Assembly (NCBI GenBank): GCA_021794015.1
Contig: JAJYRQ010000008.1
Location: forward strand, 37,026 to 101,025
Direction of reading: 5' to 3'
From: Deltaproteobacteria bacterium
GTDB lineage: Bacteria > Desulfobacterota > Binatia > Binatales > Binataceae
Length of the DNA stretch: 64,000 nucleotides
The position numbers and the translations under genes are program-made. Of the stretch, positions 49,017 through 58,014 are shown in pieces. The notes under the pieces were generated by a model, which was given only the letters and a program-made list of their open reading frames with translations, searched no databases and was not told the origin of the DNA. Numbering within the stretch: position 1 is the first letter of the stretch; each line of letters begins with the position of its first letter.

Positions 49017-50687
49017 TCACGTTCGCGCCGCCACGCCGAGCCGCCGGCGCCGCGCGCGCTGGCCGCCGGGAGCGCCGCGGCGGGCGCCGCCGGCGCGCGT
49101 TGGCGGCCGGATGTTGTCCTTGTAAAGCTTGTACTCGACCGAATCGACCAGGGCCCGCCAACTGGCTTCCAGAACGTTGGTCGAAAGGCCCACGGTGCCC
49201 CAGCGCCGCCTGCCGTCGGTCGATTCGACCAGCACGCGCACCCGCGCGGCGGTGCCCGAGCCGTTGTCCAGCACCCGGACCTTGTAATCGACCAACTGCA
49301 TCGATGCCAGCACCGGGTAATAGGGCAGCAGCGCCGCGCGCAGCGCCAGGTCGAGCGCGTTCACCGGACCGTTGCCGGCGGCCTGCTGGCGACTGCGTTC
49401 GCCATCGGGCCCTTCGATCACGACCACGGCCTCGCTAAACGGCGCCTGCTCTTCGTGCCACTTGTCGTCGAAGACGCGAAAGCCGATGAAACGAAAGTGC
49501 TCCTCCGCTTTGCCCAACGCGCGCAGCATCAGAAGCTCGAACGAAGCGTCGGCGCCGTCGAAGGAGTATCCCTCGCCCTCCAGGCGTTTAAGCTCGTCCA
49601 AAAAGCGGTTTATCCGCGCGTCGTCGGGCGCCAACTCCAGGCCGAACTCGCGAATTTTGTAGACGATATTGGCCCGGCCCGAAAGCTCGGACAGCACCAC
49701 CCGCCGGCTGTTGCCCACCACCGCCGGGTCGACATGTTCGTAGGTGCGGCTGTCGCGCTGGATGCCCGAGACATGCAATCCCGCCTTGTGGGCAAAGGCG
49801 CTGCGCCCGACGTAGGGCTGGCGGGAATTGGGCGCGATGTTGGCAAGCTCGTAGACCAGGCTGGAGAGCGCGCGCAGCGAACCGAGCTTGGCCGGCGCAA
49901 TACACCGGTAGCCCAGCTTAAGCTGCAGATCGGCAATCACCGAAACCAGATTGACGTTGCCGCAGCGCTCGCCCAGCCCGTTGATCGTGCCCTGCACCTG
50001 CACCGCGCCGGCCCGCACCGCGGCCAGCGAATTGGCCACCGCCACCTCGCAGTCGTTGTGGCAGTGAATGCCGAGCGGACAGACCACGGCCTGGCGCGCC
50101 GCCGCCACCGCGGCCTCGACCTCGTGCGGCAGGCGCCCCCCGTTGGTGTCGCAGAGGCACACCAGGTCGGCGCCCGCATCCTGCGCCGCCTTGACGCACG
50201 CCAGCGCAAAGTCGCGCTTGGCGTAAAAACCGTCGAAGAAGTGCTCGGCGTCGAAAATCACCTCGTCCACCCGCCGCTTGAGAAAGGAAACCGTGTCGGC
50301 GATGATCTCCAGGTTTTCCGCCGCGCTCACCCGCAGCGCCCGGCGTACGTGCAGCTCCCAGGTCTTGCCCACCACCGTGGCCACCGGCGCCTCGGCCCGG
50401 AGCACAAACTGAAGATTGCGATCGGCCGCGGCCTTGACCCCGGAACGGCGGGTCGAGCCAAAAGCCGCAATCCGGGCGTGGGAGAGCCGAAGCCGCTTCA
50501 CCTCCTTGAAAAAGGCGGCGTCACGCGGGTTCGAGCCGGGCCATCCGCCCTCGATGTAGTCGATTCCGAGCTCGTCCAGCCGGGCGGCGATCTTAAGCTT
50601 GTCCGCAAGTGTTATCGAGACGTCCTCGGACTGGCATCCGTCGCGCAGCGTGGTGTCATAGATTTGGATTTTATTTGCGGTTTCCAC
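49017..50687 (-). CDS. cimA: Citramalate synthase
   Basis: A 556-aa HMGL-like enzyme condensing acetyl-CoA with pyruvate to (R)-citramalate for isoleucine. The TIM barrel shows YDTTLRDGCQSEDVSITLAD, IDYIEGGWPGSNPRDAAFF, LGIHCHNDCEVAVANSLAAV and AFAHKAGLHVSGIQRDSRTY, and the LeuA-like regulatory domain follows near PVNALDLALRAALLPYYPV. The GGWPGSNPRD block separates this CimA branch from 2-isopropylmalate synthase. The start is GTG at 50687. A basic Arg/Gly-rich tail of about 30 aa is extra. It lies 5 nt after lysC. Confidence 0.92.
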   Translation of the reverse strand: METANKIQIYDTTLRDGCQSEDVSITLADKLKIAARLDELGIDYIEGGWPGSNPRDAAFFKEVKRLRLSHARIAAFGSTRRSGVKAAADRNLQFVLRAEAPVATVVGKTWELHVRRALRVSAAENLEIIADTVSFLKRRVDEVIFDAEHFFDGFYAKRDFALACVKAAQDAGADLVCLCDTNGGRLPHEVEAAVAAARQAVVCPLGIHCHNDCEVAVANSLAAVRAGAVQVQGTINGLGERCGNVNLVSVIADLQLKLGYRCIAPAKLGSLRALSSLVYELANIAPNSRQPYVGRSAFAHKAGLHVSGIQRDSRTYEHVDPAVVGNSRRVVLSELSGRANIVYKIREFGLELAPDDARINRFLDELKRLEGEGYSFDGADASFELLMLRALGKAEEHFRFIGFRVFDDKWHEEQAPFSEAVVVIEGPDGERSRQQAAGNGPVNALDLALRAALLPYYPVLASMQLVDYKVRVLDNGSGTAARVRVLVESTDGRRRWGTVGLSTNVLEASWRALVDSVEYKLYKDNIRPPTRAGGARRGAPGGQRARRRRLGVAART

Positions 50688-50692
50688 GTCTC

Positions 50693-51946
50693 CTACCGGT
50701 CCTCCCGGCCGCCGGGATGCGCCGCGGCGGGCACAAACATGTCGTGCAGCACCCGCATGGCGAGCTCTCCGTAGCGCGCGTTGACCACGACCGAAATCTT
50801 GATTTCCGAGGTGGCGATCATTTCGATGTTGATTCCCTCGTCCGCCAGCGCCTTGAACATTCGGGCGGCAACGCCCGCGTGGGTGCGCATGCCGAGTCCG
50901 ACCACCGATACCTTGGCCACCTGCTCCTCGTAGCGCACGCCCTGGGCGCCGATTTCGGCCGCCACCGCCTTGACCTTGTCCAAAGCGGCGGGCAGGTCCT
51001 CGCGGGCCACGGTAAAGGTTACGTCGGTACGCCCCTCGGCGCCGGCATTCTGAATTATCATGTCGACCACGATGCCGGCCTCAGCGATGGGTCCGAAGAT
51101 GCGCGCGGCAAGGCCCGGCCGGTCGGCAACCCCGGCTATCGTGAGCTTGCTCTGGTTGTGGTCCAGGGTCACCCCCGAAACCAGCACTTCCTCCATTGCC
51201 TTGTCCTCGTGCCCCACCCAGGTTCCCTGGCCGCCGGCGCTGAAACTGGAGCGCACGGCCAGCGGCACGCCGTAGCGCCAGGCCAGCCCCACGGCGCGAA
51301 ACTGGAGCACCTTGGCGCCGAGCCCGGCCATCTCGAGCATCTCCTCGTAAGAGATGCGGTCGAGCTTGCGCGCGCTGGCGCAGAGATTCGGGTCGGCGGT
51401 GTAAACGCCGTCGACATCGGTGTAAATCTCGCACAAGTCGGCCTTCAGCGCCGCCGCCAACGCCACCGCAGTCAGGTCTCCGGCCCCGCGGCCCAGCGTC
51501 GTGATATCACCGGCGGCGTTCACGCCCTGATAGCCGGCTACCACCACGATGTTACCCTGCGCAAGCGCCTGCAGCACCCGCTCCGGGTCGATCGAGCGGA
51601 TGCGCGCGCGGCCGTGGTTCGAGTCGGTCAGCACCGGTAGCTGATGGCCCAACAGCGAGAGCGCCGGACGACCCAGGGCGCGCAGCGCGATCGTCAGCAG
51701 CGCCGCCGACACCTGCTCCCCGCTGGCCACCAGAGCGTCTACCTCGCGCGCCTCGGGCGCCTCGCTCACCTGCCGGGCAAGCGCCAAAAGCCGGTTGGTC
51801 TCGCCCGCCATCGCCGAGACCACCACCACCATCCGCCGGCAGCGGGCAAGCGAGGCCACCACCCGCTCAGCCACCGCCCTGATCCGCTCGAGCGAGCCGA
51901 CCGAGGTCCCGCCATACTTCTGGACGATCAAATCCATGCTGGTCAT
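50693..51946 (-). CDS. lysC: Aspartate kinase
   Basis: A 417-aa kinase starting the lysine, threonine and methionine branch. The N-terminus LIVQKYGGTSVGSLERIRAV, SGEQVSAALLTIALRALGRP, TLGRGAGDLTAVALAAALKA and EIYTDVDGVYTADPNL are hallmark motifs, and two ACT domains follow (LTIAGVADRPGLAARIFGPI; VSVVGLGMRTHAGVAARMFK). The ATG at 51946 is chosen (an ATG 9 nt later is possible). It lies between the unknown gene at 52067 and cimA. Confidence 0.95.
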   Translation of the reverse strand: MTSMDLIVQKYGGTSVGSLERIRAVAERVVASLARCRRMVVVVSAMAGETNRLLALARQVSEAPEAREVDALVASGEQVSAALLTIALRALGRPALSLLGHQLPVLTDSNHGRARIRSIDPERVLQALAQGNIVVVAGYQGVNAAGDITTLGRGAGDLTAVALAAALKADLCEIYTDVDGVYTADPNLCASARKLDRISYEEMLEMAGLGAKVLQFRAVGLAWRYGVPLAVRSSFSAGGQGTWVGHEDKAMEEVLVSGVTLDHNQSKLTIAGVADRPGLAARIFGPIAEAGIVVDMIIQNAGAEGRTDVTFTVAREDLPAALDKVKAVAAEIGAQGVRYEEQVAKVSVVGLGMRTHAGVAARMFKALADEGINIEMIATSEIKISVVVNARYGELAMRVLHDMFVPAAAHPGGREDR

Positions 51947-52066
51947 TGCAGCCGCGCCCCTGCGGGCGCCGGCCCTAGGGCGCGGCAAACTGTGGCCGCG
52001 AGACCTGCCGCGCTGCGACCCCTCGGCGGCAGCCGAGCCTAAGGTTGGCTGGCCCCTCAGCGGGCA

Positions 52067-52651
52067 TTATTGAGAACCCTCGAGGGCGGCCTCCACCAGC
52101 TCCAGGACTCGCCGGTGGTCCTCGCTCCGCAACGGGGCCTCAGAGAAATACTTATTCTCTCCATATGCGGCCCCTACTCGCCGCTCAAGACTAAAACGCA
52201 CCGGCGTGGGCGAGGGCGGTACTTTGCTGGTGTCGAAATGCATCCAAAAACCGCCGAACTCGAATCGCGGGCAATCCTTCAAACCATACCCCGTCACAAA
52301 CTTCGTGACCGCCTGGCCGACCTCGCTAAGGCGCTCGAAATGACGGCTAATCGGCGCGCCGAAGACGACCTCGAGCTGGCTTTGGTACGCCGGCGGGAGA
52401 ATCTCTCTTTTGTCCAGCCCATACTTGCCCCCGATCCAATCGGCCAGGTCGCGCAGAAAATAGTCCGCGTCGGCCGTTGACGTCCGTGTCGAGGCTCCAA
52501 CAATCGTGGCGTGCGTCCCCAGATACGTGACCGTCAGCTCCTCGATCACTATTATCGAACGTCCTCTGCGCCGTACCTTCCCCAAGCTGAAGCTTGCCCC
52601 TGCGAATGACGGCTGTTGCAAGGTCGGGACCTGCCTAAAACGAACGTTCAA
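52067..52651 (-). CDS. Protein of unknown function, coupled to tsaE
   Basis: A 194-aa protein I cannot assign. It is soluble-looking, without membrane helix or signal. Seen are a beta-rich first third (RGRSIIVIEELTVTYLGTHA), a central helical part (DYFLRDLADWIGGKYGLDKR, HFERLSEVGQAVTKFVTGYG), a stretch with aromatic residues (CPRFEFGGFWMHFDTSKV) and a charged last helix (EDHRRVLELVEAALEG). The start is inferred as TTG at 52651, sharing TTGA with the tsaE stop. Local composition is less GC-rich than its neighbours, so it may be a later insertion in this conserved run. Confidence 0.6.
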   Translation of the reverse strand: MNVRFRQVPTLQQPSFAGASFSLGKVRRRGRSIIVIEELTVTYLGTHATIVGASTRTSTADADYFLRDLADWIGGKYGLDKREILPPAYQSQLEVVFGAPISRHFERLSEVGQAVTKFVTGYGLKDCPRFEFGGFWMHFDTSKVPPSPTPVRFSLERRVGAAYGENKYFSEAPLRSEDHRRVLELVEAALEGSQ

Positions 52652-53148
52652 GCCCGCCAGGCCGCCGAGCGCAGCCGTTCGACTATTGCCTGGTGGCGAC
52701 CGGGAGCGGCGCTGAACTCCAGCAGCCGCCGCGAGGCGCCGGCGTAGGCAATCCGCACCGACAAGTAATCGAGCGCTGCTTCGGTTTGCAGCCGCTCGAA
52801 CCATTCTACCGCGGCCACCCCCTGCGAGAAGAGGTACTCACGCAGCCCCAGGTCATCGAGCGTTGCGGCTTCCAGGCGGTAGAGATCGATATGGTAGAGC
52901 GGCAAACGGCTTGCATGCTCTTGGATCATCGTGAATGTCGGGCTGAGAATCTTCTCCTCGCTGAGCCCCAGCCCCCGGGCAAGTCCCTTCACGAAACAGG
53001 TCTTGCCCGCTCCCAGCTCGCCGTGAAGGCCGATTATTTCGCCGCCCTTGAGCAGGGTGCCAAGCCGCCGGCCCCAAGCCTTGGTCTGGCGGGCCGAGGC
53101 GCTTTGCACGACCACTTGAACGGCCACTTGCTGTAGAGAAGCTGCCAC
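52648..53148 (-). CDS. tsaE: tRNA threonylcarbamoyladenosine biosynthesis ATPase TsaE
   Basis: A protein of about 167 aa that works with TsaB and TsaD to make t6A37. The Walker A is IIGLHGELGAGKTCFVKGLA; LSPTFTMIQEHASRLPLYHI and DLYRLEAATLDDLGLREYLF are the family signature. The frame runs upstream through the end of nnrD; several GTG codons (53148, 53127, 53115) could start it, and I use 53148. The C-terminal part after SVRIAYAGASRRLLEFSA is usual. Confidence 0.9.
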   Translation of the reverse strand: MAASLQQVAVQVVVQSASARQTKAWGRRLGTLLKGGEIIGLHGELGAGKTCFVKGLARGLGLSEEKILSPTFTMIQEHASRLPLYHIDLYRLEAATLDDLGLREYLFSQGVAAVEWFERLQTEAALDYLSVRIAYAGASRRLLEFSAAPGRHQAIVERLRSAAWRA

Positions 53149-53206
53149 GCTGCCTGGGCGGCCTAAGCGGCTCGGCTCCTCGAGGGCATGACGGCCACGC
53201 CGGCGC

Positions 53207-54763
53207 TCAACAGCCCAACTCTGCGAGCACGCCGGGCAGGGCCTCGAGCACCTCGCCGGCCAGGTAGCCCACCGGGCCGCGCAGTCGCGCCACGCGGTCG
53301 GCCGCCGCGCCATGCAGGTAGGCGCCCAACGCAAGCGCCTCGACCGCAGCGTAACCCTGCGCGACCAGCGCTGCCACGATTCCAGCCAGGCCGTCGCCCA
53401 TTCCGGGGCCCGCCATGCCCGGGTTTCCGCTGGAGTTGATCCGGATTTCGCCCTGTGCGCCGGCGATGACCGAGCGCGCCCCCTTGAGCAGGACGCCGGC
53501 CGCGTTGTATCCGATTAGCCGGCGCGCCGCCGCCACCCGGTTAGCGTTCACTTCGGCGGCACTCGTGCGCAAAAGCCGTGCCATTTCGCCCGGATGAGGG
53601 GTCACCAGGACCGGCCCGCCGGCCCGGCCCAGCGTATCGACTCCGACTAGCGCCAGAACGTTAAGACCGTCGGCGTCCAGCACCAAGGGACGGCGCAGCG
53701 TACAACCCTTGCTAATCAGCCAAAGCACCAACTCGCGCATCTCCTCGCTCGCGCCGACCCCCGGGCCGGCGACCAACACGGTCTTCCCTTCAACCAGCCG
53801 CTCGAGCATTGCCACAGTGCGCGGCGGGTCGAACCGGCCCTCGCGCTCGGGCGCTGCCTCGGTCATCAGTTCGCGCCGCCCGCCGGCCACAACTGCAGCC
53901 ACGGACTGCGGCACCACGGCAGTGACCAAGCCGGCGCCGGCGCGCAAGGCGCCGTCGGCAGCCAGCATCGCGGCGCCGGCTTTGCCCTGGCTGCCCGCGA
54001 TCACCAGCACATGGCCGTAGAGCCCCTTGTGCGCGGTTGGCGGACGCGGCCGAAGCAGCGCCCGCGCCTCTTGCGCCTCGGTCAGCCAGCCGGCAACCGG
54101 CAGCTCGCTGACCGCCTGGGGCGCAAACCCGATATCGGCGATTTGCAACTCCCCGCAGAACGCCGCTCCCGGGTACGAAACATGCCCGAACTTGGCAAAG
54201 CCAAACGTCACGGTCAGAGAAGCCCGAACCGCGTCGCCCATCACGGCTCCCGTGTCGGCGTCAACACCCGAGGCAATATCGACCGCGACCACGGCGGCGC
54301 CGCAGCGGTTTATCTGCTCGATCGCCGCGCGGGCGAGACCCGAGACTTCGTTGGCAAGGCCGGTGCCTACGATGGCGTCGACGACAACGCCGGGCGCCGG
54401 GAAGAGCAGCGGCTCGAGCATTTCGGCCGAGAGACACTCGACCAGCGCCTGGCCGCCGGCGCGCCACTCGCCCAGGGCGCGCGCCGCATCGCCGCTTAGC
54501 GACGCGGCGCGGCCGAGCAGCGCCAGGCGCACCGGCACGGCGGCCTGGGCCAGTGCGCGAGCGGCGACCAGGCCGTCGCCGCCGTTGTTGCCGCGCCCGC
54601 AAACGACCAGCACGCCGGTGCGCCGCGCCTCGGGCCGGCGGCGCAAGAGCGCGGCGGCCACCGCCTCGCCCGCGCGGCGCATCAAGGCGAACGACTCGAC
54701 GCCGTATTTCCGGCAGCTTAACCGGTCGAGCTCGCGGCTGGCCCGCGCATCCAAGAGCCTCAC
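53207..54763 (-). CDS. nnrD: Bifunctional NAD(P)H-hydrate epimerase / ADP-dependent dehydratase
   Basis: A 518-aa two-domain repair enzyme for hydrated NAD(P)H. Residues 1 to about 215 are the YjeF_N epimerase (VLVVCGRGNNGGDGLVAARA, AIVGTGLANEVSGLARAAIE, VAVDIASGVDADTGAVMGDA). The rest is the ribokinase-like dehydratase (KGLYGHVLVIAGSQGKAGAA, VTPHPGEMARLL, SGNPGMAGPGMGDGLAGIVA). GTG at 54763 begins the conserved VRLLDARASRELDR; the frame is open further upstream, into pdxJ. It lies 14 nt after pdxJ. acpS, often between them in relatives, is absent. Confidence 0.93.
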   Translation of the reverse strand: MRLLDARASRELDRLSCRKYGVESFALMRRAGEAVAAALLRRRPEARRTGVLVVCGRGNNGGDGLVAARALAQAAVPVRLALLGRAASLSGDAARALGEWRAGGQALVECLSAEMLEPLLFPAPGVVVDAIVGTGLANEVSGLARAAIEQINRCGAAVVAVDIASGVDADTGAVMGDAVRASLTVTFGFAKFGHVSYPGAAFCGELQIADIGFAPQAVSELPVAGWLTEAQEARALLRPRPPTAHKGLYGHVLVIAGSQGKAGAAMLAADGALRAGAGLVTAVVPQSVAAVVAGGRRELMTEAAPEREGRFDPPRTVAMLERLVEGKTVLVAGPGVGASEEMRELVLWLISKGCTLRRPLVLDADGLNVLALVGVDTLGRAGGPVLVTPHPGEMARLLRTSAAEVNANRVAAARRLIGYNAAGVLLKGARSVIAGAQGEIRINSSGNPGMAGPGMGDGLAGIVAALVAQGYAAVEALALGAYLHGAAADRVARLRGPVGYLAGEVLEALPGVLAELGC

Positions 54764-54777
54764 AGCCGTTCCCGCCT

Positions 54778-55575
54778 TCAGCGGCGGACGCCGCCGGCGC
54801 GCCGGGCCGCGCGCTTCTCCCGGCCGCAGGCGCCGATAAGATCGCACATCTCGCGCACCGCCCGGGCTAGCCCCACCGCCAGTGCGCGCGCCACGATGGC
54901 ATGGCCGATATGCAGCCAGCTAAGGCCGGGGATACGAGCCACCGCCGCCGCGTTGGCGTAGTTGAGCCCGTGGCCGGCATTCACCTTGAGGCCCAGCGAG
55001 CGCGCCGCGGCCACGCTGGCGCGTATCCGCTCGAGCTCCCGCGCCGCGCGGGCGGCGGCCGGGCTCTTGGCGCCTGCCGCCTGCTGCCGGTCGGCCGCAA
55101 GCGCGTAAGCGCCCGTATGCAACTCGACGTAGTCGGCGCCGAGCTCGGCGGCAGCCCGCAGTTGCTCCTCCCGCGGCTCGACAAAAAGGCTCACTGCGAT
55201 GCCGGCGGCCTTGAGTCGGCCAACGATCGGGCCGAGCCGCTCGCGCAGCGCGACCACCTCCAGACCTCCCTCGGTGGTCAGTTCTTCACGCCGCTCGGGC
55301 ACCAGGCAGGCTTCGTCCGGCCGCACCCGAAGCGCGATCTCGACCATCTCATCGATGGGCGCCATTTCCTGGTTGAGATGAATCCCGATCGCGTTTCTAA
55401 TCAGGACCAGGTCCTCGTCCTGGATGTGGCGGCGGTCTTCCCGCAGGTGGACGGTAATGGCGCGCGCGCCGGCGCGCTGGGCGCTTAGCGCCGCCTCGAC
55501 CGGATCGGGATAGGCGGTGCGGCGCGCCTGTCTCAGAGTGGCGACATGGTCGACGTTAACGCCGAGAAGTGGCAT
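54778..55575 (-). CDS. pdxJ: Pyridoxine 5'-phosphate synthase
   Basis: A 265-aa PdxJ, joining 1-deoxyxylulose 5-phosphate and 3-amino-2-oxopropyl phosphate in vitamin B6 synthesis. The family motifs LLGVNVDHVATLRQARRTAY, GARAITVHLREDRRHIQDED, ADYVELHTGAYA and LKVNAGHGLNYANAAAVARI are clear. The ATG at 55575 shares one base with the glmM stop (TGATG). A basic C-terminal tail (GREKRAARRAGGVRR) is extra. Confidence 0.96.
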   Translation of the reverse strand: MPLLGVNVDHVATLRQARRTAYPDPVEAALSAQRAGARAITVHLREDRRHIQDEDLVLIRNAIGIHLNQEMAPIDEMVEIALRVRPDEACLVPERREELTTEGGLEVVALRERLGPIVGRLKAAGIAVSLFVEPREEQLRAAAELGADYVELHTGAYALAADRQQAAGAKSPAAARAARELERIRASVAAARSLGLKVNAGHGLNYANAAAVARIPGLSWLHIGHAIVARALAVGLARAVREMCDLIGACGREKRAARRAGGVRR

Positions 55576-56951
55576 CACAAGGCACGTCTTAGGCCAACGT
55601 TTCGGTCCACGCTCTGGGCGATCTCCTGGGCCAGCGCTTCTATGGTTGAGACGTCCTCGCCCTCGACCATCACGCGAGCCACCATTTCGGTACCCGAGTA
55701 GCGGACCAGGACCCGCCCGCGCGCGCCCAGTTGTTGCTCGGCGTGTTGTATCAGTTGCGCCAGGTCGGGAAATTGGCCCAACGGCAGCCGCTCGCGCACG
55801 GCAACGCTGTGCAACACTTGCGGCGTGCGGCGCAGCGCGCGCAACTCGCCGAGGGAACGGCCGCTTTCCACCATCGCGGCGATCATCAGCAGCGCGGTCA
55901 GCAGGCCGTCACCGGTGGTGGCGTGGTCCAAGAAAATAAGGTGGCCCGACTGCTCGCCGCCCAGGTTGTACGACCCCTGACGCATCGCGCGGCTGACCGC
56001 CGGGTCTCCCACTTCGGTCCTAACGAGCCGTACCCCGGCCTCGGCCAGCGCCGTTTCCAGCCCGAAGTTGCTCATCACCGTGGCCACCACGGTGTTGCCG
56101 CGCAGCGTGCCCTGGCGCGCCATGCGCCGGCCCAGGGTTGCCATCACGTCGTCGCCGTCGAAGAAGTCGCCGCGCCCGTCGACGAGAAGCACCCGGTCGC
56201 CGTCCCCGTCGAGCGCGACGCCAACGTCGGCTCGATGGTCCAGGAGCGCCTGCCGCACCGTATGCGGGCAAAGGGCGCCGCAACCGAGGTTGATATTGGT
56301 GCCATTGGGATCGACGCCCAGGCTAACAACCTCGGCGCCCAGTTCGGTCAAGAGCTCCGGCGCGACCCGGTAGGCGGCGCCGTTGGCGCAATCGACCACC
56401 ACCTTGAGTCCGTCGAACGAAACCTTGCGGCCAACGCAGCTTTTGAGAAACACCAGGTAACGGCCGACGGCGTCGTCGACGCGGAAGGCCTTGCCGATCT
56501 CGGCCGGCGCCACCCGCGTTGCCGACAGTGCCGCGCCGTCGTTCACCAGCCCCTCGATGCGCGCCTCCACCGTGTCGTCGAGCTTAAAGCCGTCGCGTCC
56601 GAAAAACTTGATTCCGTTATCCTCGAAGCCGTTATGCGAAGCCGAGATAACCACCCCTGCATCGCATCTCATGCTGGCCGTGAGAAAGGCAATCCCGGGC
56701 GTCGGCAGCGGGCCAACCAGCCTTACGTCCACCCCCGAGGAGCACAGCCCGGCAGCCACCGCGGTCTCGAGCATGTAGCCCGACAAGCGCGTGTCCTTGC
56801 CGATAAGCGCGCGAGGACGCCGGCCGGCCGACTCCCTGAGCACACAGGCCAACGCCCGACCGAGCTTGAGCGCGGTCTCGGGCGTCATCGGCTCAGAGTT
56901 AGCCTGCCCCCTTACGCCATCGGTACCGAACAACGGTTTGCCTAAAGACAC
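55575..56951 (-). CDS. glmM: Phosphoglucosamine mutase
   Basis: A 458-aa enzyme making glucosamine 1-phosphate for peptidoglycan and LPS. It begins GKPLFGTDGVRGQANSEPMT; the phosphoserine loop is AGVVISASHNGFEDNGIKFF, the metal loop VGVALDGDGDRVLLVDGRGD, the sugar loop GGEQSGHLIFLDHATTGDG, and the phosphate-binding end VRYSGTEMVARVMVEGED. The start is GTG at 56951. Its place after cdaA-cdaR is the widely conserved c-di-AMP module; in Firmicutes GlmM and CdaR both modulate CdaA. Confidence 0.96.
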   Translation of the reverse strand: MSLGKPLFGTDGVRGQANSEPMTPETALKLGRALACVLRESAGRRPRALIGKDTRLSGYMLETAVAAGLCSSGVDVRLVGPLPTPGIAFLTASMRCDAGVVISASHNGFEDNGIKFFGRDGFKLDDTVEARIEGLVNDGAALSATRVAPAEIGKAFRVDDAVGRYLVFLKSCVGRKVSFDGLKVVVDCANGAAYRVAPELLTELGAEVVSLGVDPNGTNINLGCGALCPHTVRQALLDHRADVGVALDGDGDRVLLVDGRGDFFDGDDVMATLGRRMARQGTLRGNTVVATVMSNFGLETALAEAGVRLVRTEVGDPAVSRAMRQGSYNLGGEQSGHLIFLDHATTGDGLLTALLMIAAMVESGRSLGELRALRRTPQVLHSVAVRERLPLGQFPDLAQLIQHAEQQLGARGRVLVRYSGTEMVARVMVEGEDVSTIEALAQEIAQSVDRNVGLRRAL

Positions 56952-56957
56952 GGCCGG

Positions 56958-57953
56958 TTATCGCCCCGGTTGGTCTGAATACACCAACAGTTTAACCTGG
57001 CTGGGACTTCTGCGCACCAGTTCGACCCCCTCAGGCAGTCTCACCTCGACCGGCAAGTAATGGACGCCGGGCGCCGCGTCGTCGACTTCCACATAGACCG
57101 CGCCGTCGAGTGTTAGTTTGGCCAGTGCCAGCACCGGTCCGCGCACGGTAACCGACACCTCAGACGGCTCAAGCCTGACCCGGCGCCGCGCGTTGTGCCG
57201 GGTGATCCTGACGTGCCGGAAAACGCGATCGGTGATGATCTGCTCGATCTCGACCTTCGCGGTCACCATCCCCGACCCGAGCAGCGTGACTCCGTGGTCG
57301 GGATTAACCAAGGGGAGCTGCGCGGTCAGCTCGTGCGCCGCATCGCTCACCTGCAGCGGCTTGGTTTGAATCTGCCTTAGGTTGGCCAGGAAGGAGCTGG
57401 GCCCGCGCACCTTTACGGTCGACGGCGCGACCTCAGTGGCCGAGACCTTGTAGCCGGCGGCCGCCTCGCCCACGAAGCGTAAATTAACCGGGACTTCGCG
57501 TTCCACAACCCGGTCGACGTCGAGCGTTATCTGGGTCGGCACGACACGCCTGACATCGGTCTGGCGCGGCACGTCGAACATCTGAGGCGTCAGCCGGATC
57601 ACTGTTTTGCCGACCCTGGCTTTGCTCAGGTCGAGCACCGGACCAATGCGATCGGGCTGGATAAGCGAGAGCAGGGTACGCGGTCCGGTAACGTCGACGT
57701 TGACAAACTCAGGCCGATGGCCAAGTAGCACCATCCCGGCGGGGAGCGGCCGATAGCTCACTGGGACGCGCAGCGAAAGCAGACCGCGCTGTCCGGAATT
57801 GACAAAGACCCAAAGGCCGACAGCCAGCAGCAGGGCAAAAAGGCGCAGCCCCAGATCGCGCATCAGACCCTGCTTTAGGACAAGCCACTGCTTGCGGCGG
57901 GAGCGGCGCCAGAGGCGCGAGCGGCGCAGCAATCCTTTAGCAACCCCTGCCAC
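56958..57953 (-). CDS. cdaR: YbbR-domain membrane protein, CdaR-like regulator of c-di-AMP synthesis
   Basis: A 331-aa protein with one N-terminal membrane helix (LGLRLFALLLAVGLWVFVNS) and three or four YbbR repeats, seen as recurring stretches such as VPVNLRFVGEAAAGYKVSAT, VKVRGPSSFLANLRQIQTKP and VSVTVRGPVLALAKLTLDGA. In Firmicutes CdaR binds and tunes CdaA. AGGAGG lies 5 nt before the GTG at 57953, which fixes the start; the frame itself is open up to 58130, inside cdaA. It is 61 nt after cdaA and 6 nt before glmM. Confidence 0.88.
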   Translation of the reverse strand: MAGVAKGLLRRSRLWRRSRRKQWLVLKQGLMRDLGLRLFALLLAVGLWVFVNSGQRGLLSLRVPVSYRPLPAGMVLLGHRPEFVNVDVTGPRTLLSLIQPDRIGPVLDLSKARVGKTVIRLTPQMFDVPRQTDVRRVVPTQITLDVDRVVEREVPVNLRFVGEAAAGYKVSATEVAPSTVKVRGPSSFLANLRQIQTKPLQVSDAAHELTAQLPLVNPDHGVTLLGSGMVTAKVEIEQIITDRVFRHVRITRHNARRRVRLEPSEVSVTVRGPVLALAKLTLDGAVYVEVDDAAPGVHYLPVEVRLPEGVELVRRSPSQVKLLVYSDQPGR

Positions 57954-58014
57954 CTCGTCCTCCTGCGTCGACAGCCGCCAACCCTCTGTGTGCCGCTGCA
58001 GTCCTGACTGGCCC

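Noticed and set aside
51947..52066. A lysine riboswitch in front of lysC
   Set aside because: The 120-nt gap is too short for the lysine aptamer and shows none of its conserved helices.
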